Part shown: positions 1 through 8,969 of the stretch, piece by piece
How the letters are laid out: every line of letters begins with the position of its first letter
Position numbering within the stretch: the first letter of the stretch is position 1
From: Dehalococcoidia bacterium
GTDB taxonomy: Bacteria > Chloroflexota > Dehalococcoidia > GIF9 > AB-539-J10
Direction of reading: 5' to 3'
NCBI GenBank assembly: GCA_014859205.1
Contig: JACUUR010000007.1
Span: 1-32,722, forward strand
DNA: 32,722 bases
Made by a program: the position numbers and the translations under genes
Notes under the pieces: generated by a model
What the model was told of the DNA's origin: nothing
The model's input: only the letters and a program-made list of their open reading frames with translations
Database searches by the model: none

Positions 1-1139
1 CTAAGGTAGGCGCCACCGGCGACCGAAACATGGGTGAGCTTACGAGTCAGTTCCATCTCCTCCACTGCCTCAGCGATGGATCCACCGCTGACGATAGTGG
101 TTGTGGTGGCATCGGAACTGGCCAGGGCCGTTGCGATTGCCCTGGTGCCCTTCTGAAACTTGGGAAACTCGAATATCCCCAACGGGCCGTTCCAGATAAC
201 CGTCTTGGATTTACGGAATTTGGCTGTGAAGACCTCGATGGTTTTCGGCCCAATGTCCATAACATACCAACCGGGCGGTACGTCAGCTATGGGAACGGTT
301 CTGGACTTGCCCTGAGGGTCAAACTTATCCGAGATGACCACATCGAGGGGATAGAGCAGGTGTACGCCTTTCCGCCAGGCTTGGTCGACTAGCTCCTGCG
401 CCAATCCGGTAGCGTCGGTAGCATCTGCCAGTGGCTTGACGCCTTGCGCCAAGGATTTCAGGAAGGCGGAGCCAAGCCCGCCTCCAATGAGCAGGGAATC
501 GATCTTGTCCATGACGTTCTCTATGGTCCCCATCCTATCGCTGACCTTCCTGCCCCCGATGACGACGGTAAACGGGCGGGTCGGACTATCCAGGACCCCG
601 GTGATGGTGTCGAACTCCTTCTCCAGCAGGAAGCCAGCTACAGAGGGAAGATGCTCGGTGATACCCACGGTGGAGGCGTGAGAGCGGTGGCACATACTGA
701 AAGCGTCATTGACGAACACGTCGGCCAGTTGGGCCAGGGCCTGCGCGAACGCCGGGTCATTCCGCTCATCCTCGGGGTACAGGCGAAGGTTCTCCAGGAC
801 CAGGATCTGCCCCTCAAACAGGCTCCTGGCTGCCTCTTCAACCTCAGAGCCAATACAGCCGTGTGCCAGTTTGACCGGTAGGTGCAGTTGCTGAGAAAGA
901 CGCTCCGCTGCCGGCGCCAGGCTCAGCACCGAGTCCTTATCCTTGGGGTGTCCCAGGTGCGAACATACGATGACCTTTGCCCGTTTACCCAGCAAGTAGG
1001 TGAGGGTGGGCAGGGCAGCCCGAATGCGGGAGTCGTCAGTGACGGCGTTCCCTTCGCGGTTCAGGGGGACGTTGAAGTCCACCCTGACCAGGACTCGCTT
1101 ACCGCCGACGTCGATATCTCTTATGGTTTTCTGGTTCAT
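1..1139 (-). CDS. pgk: Phosphoglycerate kinase, divergent, 3'-truncated by window edge
   Basis: Manual reverse-strand translation from ATG at 1139: MNQKTIRDIDVGGKRVLVRVDFNVPLNREGNAVTDDSRIRAALPTL...CSHLGHPK...LENLRLYPEDE...VNDAFSMCHRSHAST...GGRKVSDRMGTIENVMDKIDSLLIGGG...NGPLGIFEFPKFQKGT...SGGSIAEAVEEM...THVSVAGGAYL. Open to base 1 without a stop, which explains its absence from the ORF track. Confidence 0.93.
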   Translation of the reverse strand, partial: MNQKTIRDIDVGGKRVLVRVDFNVPLNREGNAVTDDSRIRAALPTLTYLLGKRAKVIVCSHLGHPKDKDSVLSLAPAAERLSQQLHLPVKLAHGCIGSEVEEAARSLFEGQILVLENLRLYPEDERNDPAFAQALAQLADVFVNDAFSMCHRSHASTVGITEHLPSVAGFLLEKEFDTITGVLDSPTRPFTVVIGGRKVSDRMGTIENVMDKIDSLLIGGGLGSAFLKSLAQGVKPLADATDATGLAQELVDQAWRKGVHLLYPLDVVISDKFDPQGKSRTVPIADVPPGWYVMDIGPKTIEVFTAKFRKSKTVIWNGPLGIFEFPKFQKGTRAIATALASSDATTTTIVSGGSIAEAVEEMELTRKLTHVSVAGGAYL

Positions 1140-1221
1140 CCGATCCACCTCCAGTTCTCTGTTTAGCTACAGAGCCCAGTTAGACTGCCACAAAACCTGC
1201 CGGGGACGCTTTCGCCCCGAC

Positions 1222-1250
1222 ACTATAAATCAGTGCGGCGTTTTTATCAA
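1222..1250 (-). promoter_or_regulatory. Sigma70-type promoter for pgk (TTGATA-N17-TATAGT)
   Basis: Minus strand: TTGATA (1250-1245), 17-bp spacer, TATAGT (1227-1222), about 80 bp upstream of the pgk ATG. Confidence 0.6.
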
Positions 1251-1352
1251 GCGCCAATGCTGCAGCAGGTGATACTTGACATAAAGTGCAGATAGTAGCA
1301 GGATCGGCGGTGGGCACTGTCGCGATCCACGAGGGCCTGCCAAGGGCCGCTG

Positions 1353-1724
1353 CTATTCGCGGGTCATCGTCCTGGTGGCTATCACGTCGGCCCCCGTCCC
1401 AAGGACGTCGCTGACCACCACGTCCAGCATGTTAATGGGAGCCTGCAGGGTGATGCCTCTTAGCTGCCGCATTATGCGGGGGAACAATCGCCTGGGCACC
1501 GACTTATCGGTTCGTACCGGGACGACCGCCCATCTGGCCCCCTCGATTCGGACGGTGGTGGTCAATATGCGCATGGGCTCAACCAATTCCTGAGTCACGA
1601 ATTCTTCGGATCGCTCGCACTTGCTGCCTTCCATGGAGATGATCCTGTTGCCGTCGTGGACCACGTCTATCTCACATCCGATGGGACAGACAACGCAGAC
1701 AAAGTGTTGCTGCTGGGCAGTCAC
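1353..1724 (-). CDS. DUF1667 family protein (small Cys-containing partner of glycerol-3-phosphate-type oxidoreductases)
   Basis: 123 aa, MTAQQQHFVCVVCPIGCEIDVVHDGNRIISMEGSKCERSEEFV...; CxxCPxGC and later C pattern; 1-bp gap to the upstream FAD oxidoreductase. Confidence 0.8.
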   Translation of the reverse strand: MTAQQQHFVCVVCPIGCEIDVVHDGNRIISMEGSKCERSEEFVTQELVEPMRILTTTVRIEGARWAVVPVRTDKSVPRRLFPRIMRQLRGITLQAPINMLDVVVSDVLGTGADVIATRTMTRE

Positions 1725-1725
1725 G

Positions 1726-2970
1726 CTACTTCTCTCTTATGCTGACCCTGATGGGCTGCCTGATCTCAGTAAGCTTGCTCATGGGCACCTTCACTCTCAG
1801 CATCTCATTGGGTCGAGCATACGGTCTAGTGATCTTCGAGCCGGGAGGCTTCACCTCTACGGTGACAGGGTTTTCCACGGGCTCTGCCGCGCGTATGAAC
1901 AGGACCAGGTCATCCTGAAAGCCGTAGCGCTGCGGGAACAGCAACCTCACGTTCTGCCCGGCCACAATGTCCACGGGCTGCCTGCTCTGGTGTAGGTCGC
2001 CTGCCGCATATCGCGCGGCGCAACGGCCGGCGGCCTCTCCCGTCTGTGCAACGTAGTCCACGAGATCGAACACCGTGGAGACATTGCCGCAGGCGAACAC
2101 TCCGGGCACCGAGGTCTCCATTGTCTCCCTGGTCAGGGGGCCTCCAGTATCCGGACTGAGTTCGATGCCGGCCTTCCTTGATAGTTCGTTCTCCGGAATC
2201 AGCCCTACCGACAGCAACAGTGTGTCACATTGTATCACCTGCTGGCTTCCTGGTACCGGGTTGAGGGCGTCGTCAACCCTGGAGACGACGACTGCCTCCA
2301 CCCGTTCCCTGCCCCTTATGTCGGTGACGGTGTGAGACAGGTGCAGGGGAATGCCGAAGTCGTTGAGGCACTGCACTATGTTTCTCTTCAGTCCGCCGGG
2401 GTAGCTCATTATCTCATATACCCCGATGACGCTGGCTCCCTCCAGCGTGAGCCTGCGCGCCATAATGAGACCGATATCACCCGAGCCCAGGATGACGGCC
2501 TGCCTGCCGGGAAGGTAGCCGTCAATGTTGACGAACCGCTGTGCTACACCGGCGGCAAAAATGCCGGCGGGCCGCGTGCCCGGTATGCCTATGCTGCCTC
2601 TGGTGCGTTCACGACAGCCCATGGCCAGGACTATGCTCCTGGCCTTGATCTGGAGGGCACCATGCTGGGGACTGAGCGTCGTTATGATCCTGTCGGGCGA
2701 GAGGTCGGTCACCAGTGTATTCAGGAGGCATTGCACATCTGTATGCTGCAACTCGTTGATGAGGCGCTCGGCGTACTCGGGTCCGGTGTAGTCCTGCTTG
2801 AACTGCTCCAGGCCGAAGCCGTTGTGTATGCACTGCTTGAGAATGCCGCCCAGTTCCTCCTCCCTTTCGAGGAGCACGACTCTGCTTGCGCCGCTCCTGC
2901 GGGCGTGTATGGCAGCGGTCAAGCCGGCAGGGCCGCTCCCTATGACAGCTACATCGGCTTCCATTATCAT
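1726..2970 (-). CDS. NAD(P)/FAD-dependent oxidoreductase (GlpB/NoxA-like)
   Basis: 414 aa; N-terminal VAVIGSGPAGLTAAIHARRSG dinucleotide fold, second GSGDIGLIMARRLTLEGA, C-terminal GVFACGNV. Confidence 0.85.
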   Translation of the reverse strand: MIMEADVAVIGSGPAGLTAAIHARRSGASRVVLLEREEELGGILKQCIHNGFGLEQFKQDYTGPEYAERLINELQHTDVQCLLNTLVTDLSPDRIITTLSPQHGALQIKARSIVLAMGCRERTRGSIGIPGTRPAGIFAAGVAQRFVNIDGYLPGRQAVILGSGDIGLIMARRLTLEGASVIGVYEIMSYPGGLKRNIVQCLNDFGIPLHLSHTVTDIRGRERVEAVVVSRVDDALNPVPGSQQVIQCDTLLLSVGLIPENELSRKAGIELSPDTGGPLTRETMETSVPGVFACGNVSTVFDLVDYVAQTGEAAGRCAARYAAGDLHQSRQPVDIVAGQNVRLLFPQRYGFQDDLVLFIRAAEPVENPVTVEVKPPGSKITRPYARPNEMLRVKVPMSKLTEIRQPIRVSIREK

Positions 2971-2989
2971 CTCGAGAGTCAGAAACCTG

Positions 2990-4543
2990 CTATCTAATTC
3001 TGGGATAATTGGTTATCTCAGCGATCCGGTTGTGCAGCGGGGAAAGGGCAGGGTACATTTTGACATAAACCTCCCTGAACAGCCGATCGTAGATGCGGGC
3101 ATTGTCCGGTACAGGCTGGAAGGCGGCCTTGACCCTGATCATCCGCTCCACCGCCTCGGGAAAGCTCTTGTGCACTCCCATGGCCACGGCGGCATCGATG
3201 GCGGCTCCCAGTGCCGACAGATTGACAGTGTGTATCCTCATGGCCGGCAGGCCGAAGACATCGGCGGTGATCTGCATGATCTCGTCGCTCCTGGAACCAC
3301 CTCCGCCGACCCTCAGTTCAGTTATTCCGTTGCCCGAGCGCCTGGCGATTAACTCGCCCAGTCTCCTCAGTTCGTAGGCGATTCCCTCTATGATGGCCCT
3401 GTAGACATGCGCTCTGGTGTGCTCGCCGGAGAAGCCGATCATGGCCCCTTTCGAAAGAGGGTCGTTCTCCCGGGGGTGCCAGTAGGGATGCACCAGCAGG
3501 CCCATGGAGCCCGGCGGGACGCCGAGTGTCTGTCTGTCCAGCAGGACTTCGGGGGTGACTCCCAGTCGTGAGGCCTCATCCTGCTCGTGCTTCCCGAATT
3601 CGTGCTTGAACCACGAGACCATCCAGTATCCTCTGCCCACAAAACCTTCCAGTGCCCAGTGCCCTGGAATGGCCGCTCCCCAGGTGAAGAAGTCCATCCT
3701 AGGGTGGGTAACGTACTTGCTGGAGAGTAGCTCAATCACGGCTGCGGTCCCGTAGCTGATTCCAGCTATGCCGGCTGTCGTCACCCCAGCCCCGAGCAAC
3801 TCCGACTGCTTGTCCCCGGCACCTATGATCACGGGGAGACCCTGCGGTACGCCGAACCGGCACGCCCCCTCCTCTGAGACCGTGCCGGCGATGTCCACAG
3901 GGGAGACGAGATCAGGCAGCCTGGCACGCTCCACGCCGAGGACTTCATAGACGACCTTCCAGGGGTGCCAGCGAAGGCCCTTCAAGTCGATGGGGAATAG
4001 CCCTACGATCATCGAGGAACAGTCCTTGAAATCACCTGTCAGTGAGTGGAAGATGTGTGATGAAATGGTGAGAAACTTGAAGGTCCGTTCATAATTGTCG
4101 GGCTCGTGCCTTCTGAGCCAGTTGAACTTGGACCTTCTCTGATACTCCTTCAGTCTTTCGTACATTCCGGCCACCCTGAAGGCGAGGGAGACGGCCGGCC
4201 CGCCCGGCAACCTCAGGCCCTCGGTCTTGCGCTCGTCCAGCCAGGTGATGGCAGGGCGGATCGGAGTGCCTTGTTCATCGACCGGCACTATGGTGCTTCT
4301 GTGGGTGGTGATGGCAACCGCGACAAGGGTGTCTTCAGGTATTCCCGAATTCTGCACTACGCTTCTGGTTACGGCCTGCGTTATCTTCAGGTAGGCCCCG
4401 GCATCCTGTTCGGAGAAGTCCGGATGGACCGCGGAGTACGGGTTCACAGGCGCTGACTCAGCATGGACCTCGTTTCCGTTATCGTCGAAGATGAATGCCT
4501 TGATGTTCTGTGTGCCGCCATCGATGACCACAAAGTGCTTCAT
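2990..4543 (-). CDS. FGGY-family carbohydrate kinase (glycerol/xylulose kinase-like)
   Basis: 517 aa; MKHFVVIDGGTQNIKAFIFDDNG N-terminal phosphate-1 motif, ITTHRSTIVPVDEQGTPIRPAITWLDER, GISYGTAAVIELLSS, ELRVGGGGSRSDEIMQITADVFGLP, LGAAIDAAVAMG. Confidence 0.88.
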   Translation of the reverse strand: MKHFVVIDGGTQNIKAFIFDDNGNEVHAESAPVNPYSAVHPDFSEQDAGAYLKITQAVTRSVVQNSGIPEDTLVAVAITTHRSTIVPVDEQGTPIRPAITWLDERKTEGLRLPGGPAVSLAFRVAGMYERLKEYQRRSKFNWLRRHEPDNYERTFKFLTISSHIFHSLTGDFKDCSSMIVGLFPIDLKGLRWHPWKVVYEVLGVERARLPDLVSPVDIAGTVSEEGACRFGVPQGLPVIIGAGDKQSELLGAGVTTAGIAGISYGTAAVIELLSSKYVTHPRMDFFTWGAAIPGHWALEGFVGRGYWMVSWFKHEFGKHEQDEASRLGVTPEVLLDRQTLGVPPGSMGLLVHPYWHPRENDPLSKGAMIGFSGEHTRAHVYRAIIEGIAYELRRLGELIARRSGNGITELRVGGGGSRSDEIMQITADVFGLPAMRIHTVNLSALGAAIDAAVAMGVHKSFPEAVERMIRVKAAFQPVPDNARIYDRLFREVYVKMYPALSPLHNRIAEITNYPRIR

Positions 4544-4551
4544 GTTCTCAC

Positions 4552-6276
4552 CTACTTAGTCCTCTTGCTCAGGATATATGATCTCCCGTCGCTCTTGACC
4601 ACATGGTGTCTTGCGGTGTCCATCTCCCTGCTGATTATCTCCACGATTCTGGGCATACAGAAGCCTCCCTGGCACCTGCCCTGTCCCGCCCTGGTCCTTC
4701 TTTTGACTCCATCGACGCTCCGGGCAGCAAGCGGACCGTGCAGTGCCCGAACCACCTCCGCCTCGCTTGTATCCTCACAGCGGCAGACGATGTGTCCGTA
4801 TAGCTGATCATCACGAATAAGCTTGTCCTGGTCGTCCAGTTGCAGTTCCGCAAGGCGAACCTGTCTCTTTCTGACCGGATCGAAGTCTTCATTCGGGGAG
4901 GGCAGCCATTCATCCCTTGCTATTTCTCTGATCCTCTCAGCAATGGCCGGAGCCGATGCCAGCCCGGGTGACTGAATCCCCGCGGCATGCACGAGGCCCC
5001 GCACCTTGCGGGATGGCTCAATGATGAAGTCCTCCTTGTAGGTAGCTGCGCGGCATCCGGCGAACTGCGTGATTATCTTGCCTCTATCCGGCTTCTCGTA
5101 CTCCGGCTTCAGCCGCTCGAGCAGTGGCGCAAATCTGGTATACAGGCTATCGCATCCCTCGGCAGTAGTGGCAACATCCTCTCTGTCGCAGACCTCGAAA
5201 GCCGTAGGGCCGAATTGAAGGTTGCCGTCAGTGGTGGGAATAATGCCTCCGCCCTTGGAATGCTTGCTCTCCCTCGATTCGGCGGCCATGCTGACCGGAG
5301 CGAACACCGTGCGGACTGGCTGATATGACTTGTCGAAGATGATGGTCTCTCCCTTGCGAGGATGAATGGTGAAGAACCTGTCGCCGGCATACTCCGCTAT
5401 CCTGTCCGCATAGAGTCCGGCCGCGTTTATCAGGATTCGGGCCCTGACGGTGCCTCTGTCGGTATCAACAGCTCTGACGGCAGAGTCCTCGGTATGTATG
5501 CCCAGAACGCTGGTATCGAGGAAGATGCTGACACCGTTCGACAACGCGTTCTCAGCATAGGCTATGACCAACTCGAAGACGGAGATGATGCCCGTATTCC
5601 AGATGAGCACGCCCTTGGTGACATGCGGGACCAGGCCCGGCTCAACCCGGTCCAGGCCTTCCCTGTCCAGTAGCTTCGGTTCAGGGTCGTTGTGTTTGGC
5701 GGCCATATCCAGAACGTAGGGCAGCAGCTTCTCCTCCTCCTGGGTCTCTGCCACGATGAGTGTGCCGACGCGCCGGAAATCCACGTCCAGTTGACGTGCT
5801 GTCTCGTCCCACATGGCATTGCCCCTGTAGTTCATCTCCCACCTGAGTGTGCCGTACTCGGCCTGGATGGCCGGATGTATCATGGCGCAGCTATGGCTGG
5901 TCTGGTCCATGCCCAGGTCGTTATGCCGCTCGAACAAGGCGATGCTCAGATCGAACTGTGACAACTCCCGGGCCACTGCCAGTCCTATGACACCGCCTCC
6001 GACGATCACAACGTCGAATTCTTTGCCGGTGAGTTCCTCAGAAATCCTGCGCCGGGGCTTGAAACGCATCTTGCCCGGGAATACCAGGTCGTTTACCACT
6101 TCTCTAATGCGGTCGAAACCGGCAGCAAGGAATCCTGCCTGCACCGCAGTGTCATGCGAAGAGCATCGTCCGCTCAGCCGGGCGATGCCCTCTCCGACCG
6201 AGACGGCAGCCTGCTCACCAACTTGCTTCTCTATCTCACCGCGGATATCCCGCGCCAGCGTCCTGTCACCCTGCAA
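4552..6276 (-). CDS. FAD-dependent glycerol-3-phosphate dehydrogenase-like protein with N-terminal BON-like domain and C-terminal BFD-type [2Fe-2S] domain
   Basis: 574 aa; residues ~7-67 BON-like (DIRGEIEKQVGEQAAVSVGEGIARLSGRCSSHDTAVQAGFLAAGFDRIREVVNDLVFPG), then DVVIVGGGVIGLAVARELS DAO domain, C-terminal IVCRCEDTSEAEV...TRAGQGRCQGGFC. Confidence 0.85.
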   Translation of the reverse strand: MQGDRTLARDIRGEIEKQVGEQAAVSVGEGIARLSGRCSSHDTAVQAGFLAAGFDRIREVVNDLVFPGKMRFKPRRRISEELTGKEFDVVIVGGGVIGLAVARELSQFDLSIALFERHNDLGMDQTSHSCAMIHPAIQAEYGTLRWEMNYRGNAMWDETARQLDVDFRRVGTLIVAETQEEEKLLPYVLDMAAKHNDPEPKLLDREGLDRVEPGLVPHVTKGVLIWNTGIISVFELVIAYAENALSNGVSIFLDTSVLGIHTEDSAVRAVDTDRGTVRARILINAAGLYADRIAEYAGDRFFTIHPRKGETIIFDKSYQPVRTVFAPVSMAAESRESKHSKGGGIIPTTDGNLQFGPTAFEVCDREDVATTAEGCDSLYTRFAPLLERLKPEYEKPDRGKIITQFAGCRAATYKEDFIIEPSRKVRGLVHAAGIQSPGLASAPAIAERIREIARDEWLPSPNEDFDPVRKRQVRLAELQLDDQDKLIRDDQLYGHIVCRCEDTSEAEVVRALHGPLAARSVDGVKRRTRAGQGRCQGGFCMPRIVEIISREMDTARHHVVKSDGRSYILSKRTK

Positions 6277-7342
6277 TGATCATCTCCGCGACGAGTTCGG
6301 TCATGTATTTCATGTCGAGATCCGACAGCACAGATTTGCATGTGGGACAGGCTGTGACAAAGGTGCCGGCGCCGGTCTCCCGCAGTTGGTTCGTGCGCAT
6401 CGAGGTAACAGCGTCCCTGAGATCGTGGTCTCCGATCTTGGCGCCGTACGCCCCGCCGCAGCAGCGGGTGTGCTGCCCTGAGTAGACCGTCTCCTTCAGG
6501 TCAAAGCCCAGGGCCCTGATGATCTCCCTGGGCACATCGGCCAGCGCCAGGTCATACGACAGGATGCAGGGGTCGTGGAAGGTAACGGCCCTGCTCCTCT
6601 TTCTGAAAGTCAGCCTTCCCTGCTTGATGAGACCATACAGGAACTGTGTAGTGTGCATGATCTCCACGTCTAGTTCGGTGCCTGTCTGCTCGAAGACCTT
6701 CGTCATCATCTTGACACAGGTGGGACAGTCAACGACCAGCCTCCGCACCTGCCTGCTATCGATTGCGGTTTTCATCTTGTGCGCCGCCTGCCTGAACCCA
6801 TCCATGTCGCCCGCATAGTACAGAGGAGCACCGCAGCAGATATCGCCGCCCCCGAACTGCCTAACTTCAAGCCCTGACTTCGCAATCACCTTATCGGTGG
6901 CCTGTAACAGGGCTTCATCTTTATATGAGGAGCAAGAGATGAAATAACCTGTATCGCCGGATCCTTTGTCGATGATGGCGCGCTCTCCGTTGGGGTTGCC
7001 GAACTGCCTGTAGGTCTCCACCCTGTTCCTTACATCTTGCGGTATGGTCCCGCCGGCGAAGGCCTTGACTCTGGCCTCGTGTATGAACTCCCTCAGGTCA
7101 TAATCGTCATAGATACAATGACTGCTGCACGCCCCGCACATGGCGCTCTGGAACATTAGATTCAGAAAGCCCTGTTCATCCTCCAGCAGGCCCTGCTGGT
7201 CATAGACTATGAGGCGAGCCATCTTCTGAGGGCTCAGGGTCTCTCTGCCCGTGGCCAGATATGTGGGGCAGCTGTATTTGCACATATCGGCGCACATGGC
7301 GCATCTGGCGATCTGCTCAGGCTCTTTGCTCTTCTTTGTCAT
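6266..7342 (-). CDS. (Fe-S)-binding CCG-domain protein (GlpC/GlcF/HdrD-like)
   Basis: 358 aa; CAMCADMCKYSCP, CGACSSHC, two CCG motifs (CCGAPLYY, CCGGAYGAK), two CPTC motifs; overlaps both neighbouring genes. Confidence 0.88.
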   Translation of the reverse strand: MTKKSKEPEQIARCAMCADMCKYSCPTYLATGRETLSPQKMARLIVYDQQGLLEDEQGFLNLMFQSAMCGACSSHCIYDDYDLREFIHEARVKAFAGGTIPQDVRNRVETYRQFGNPNGERAIIDKGSGDTGYFISCSSYKDEALLQATDKVIAKSGLEVRQFGGGDICCGAPLYYAGDMDGFRQAAHKMKTAIDSRQVRRLVVDCPTCVKMMTKVFEQTGTELDVEIMHTTQFLYGLIKQGRLTFRKRSRAVTFHDPCILSYDLALADVPREIIRALGFDLKETVYSGQHTRCCGGAYGAKIGDHDLRDAVTSMRTNQLRETGAGTFVTACPTCKSVLSDLDMKYMTELVAEMIIAG

Positions 7343-8810
7343 CGACGAGTTTCCCTCTATTCAGTATGCCTTTGGGGTCGATGGCACCTCTAACCGATCT
7401 CAGAAGCTTCACCCCGCTGGCACCCAGCTCCCGTTCCATATACTGCATCCTCCAGAAACCGACGCCGTGGTGATGGCTGATCGATCCGTTGTTCCTGAGG
7501 GTAGCTGCCATGGCGGCATCCCAGGTGTCGCGGTAGTAACGCAGCGGGTCTTCGGGGATGCCTGCAAAGGTCATATAGAGACAGGCGCCCTCCGGGTAGA
7601 AGTGTGAGTAGTGGCCGGACACTTCCAGCACGCCTTCCACTGCCTTCATCGAGGCGACCATATCCGTATACAGCCTGGCGGCGTCCTTGAACAGGGCAGA
7701 CACCTCGATTGTGTCGACCACCCCACCGTGTTGCATCAGGAGCGGGCCCAGGCCGATATCGAACCGTTTCTGCAGCCATATGTCGACCGGTTCGTCGCCT
7801 GCGGACTTGCCTCCGTTCTCTCTGGAGATACGCCTGATGACCTTGCCGTCCAGGGAGGTATATTCGCGTTCACCCTCGGATATGAAGATGGTGGTCACCT
7901 TTCTTCCTATGCCGGTGAAGTATCTCTCGCTCTCTGCTTCATCAAAGATCCTGACCACCGCGGGTCTAGCCTCAGCCCTCAGGATCCGGCGGACAACGTC
8001 AACGGCTACCTCGATGGAAGGGAAGACGAAGGACTGTTTGACGGTGAGCGCGGGCAGCGGGTGAACAGAGATGGTTGCCCGGGTCACAATGCCCAGCGCT
8101 CCCTCGCTGCCCAGGAACAGGTCTTGCAGTGAAGGCCCGACCGATCTCCGGGGCACCGGTTTGATGTTCAGCAAGTCGCCATCGGGCAGGACCACCTCCA
8201 TGCCCATCACCATGTCCTCGATCTTCCCGTATTTGGTGGAGAACTGCCCGGCTGCCCGGGTGGCGATCCAGCCTCCCAGGGTGGAGCAGAACAACGACTG
8301 CGGAATATTGCCGGCCGAATATCCCCGGTGGGTCAACTCAAGCTCCAGATTTCCGCCCATGATGCCGGCCTCACACTCCGCCACCAGCGAGACCTCGTCC
8401 AGACTGAGGAACCTGTTCATTCTCTGCAGGTTCAGTATTATGCTTCCGTGCAGGGGGATTGCCCCTCCCAGCACTCCCGAGCCTCCGCCGAAGGGAGTGA
8501 CGGGGACGCCGTAGTCGTTGGCACACCGTAGTACTTCCTGGATCTCGGCGGCCGATGCTGGCGAGACGATGGCCGAAGGCAGCGCAGGCAGTTCCCCCTT
8601 CTGAGAACGGAATATGCCGTATAGCCAGTAGTCCAGGCTGTATGAGATGAGGTCTGCTTCTCGGCGGGAGACATGCTCATCGCCGACGATCCGTCTGACG
8701 CTGTCTGGAAACCCCCTGGGGAGGGTGCCTCTCGGCGACATGAACGTCTTGACTTTCATCTCGCTCACATCATATCGGATTCTCCGCGGCAATACCAGAG
8801 GGGAGGGCAT
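7317..8810 (-). CDS. FAD-binding oxidase/transferase of the alkylglycerone-phosphate synthase (AGPS)/GlcD family; alternative start at 8759
   Basis: 497 aa; PFGGGSGVLGG PP-loop, STLGGWIATRAAGQFSTKYGKIEDMVMGMEVVLPDG, C-terminal SISHHHGVGFWR (HHH motif at 7467-7475), DPKGILNRGKL. Confidence 0.85.
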   Translation of the reverse strand: MPSPLVLPRRIRYDVSEMKVKTFMSPRGTLPRGFPDSVRRIVGDEHVSRREADLISYSLDYWLYGIFRSQKGELPALPSAIVSPASAAEIQEVLRCANDYGVPVTPFGGGSGVLGGAIPLHGSIILNLQRMNRFLSLDEVSLVAECEAGIMGGNLELELTHRGYSAGNIPQSLFCSTLGGWIATRAAGQFSTKYGKIEDMVMGMEVVLPDGDLLNIKPVPRRSVGPSLQDLFLGSEGALGIVTRATISVHPLPALTVKQSFVFPSIEVAVDVVRRILRAEARPAVVRIFDEAESERYFTGIGRKVTTIFISEGEREYTSLDGKVIRRISRENGGKSAGDEPVDIWLQKRFDIGLGPLLMQHGGVVDTIEVSALFKDAARLYTDMVASMKAVEGVLEVSGHYSHFYPEGACLYMTFAGIPEDPLRYYRDTWDAAMAATLRNNGSISHHHGVGFWRMQYMERELGASGVKLLRSVRGAIDPKGILNRGKLVDDKEEQRA

Positions 8811-8969
8811 TCGGGACTGTCGAGACCATCCGGCTGAGCGATCGAGATCCCTCCCAGTTCCAGCAACCGGGGCCGACCGCCCGTGGTACGGCGTATGTAC
8901 GCTATTCTGGAATGTGAAGCTTGAGAAGGTTTGAATGGATCGCGTGTCTATCGTGCAGGTCGGCCGGCC

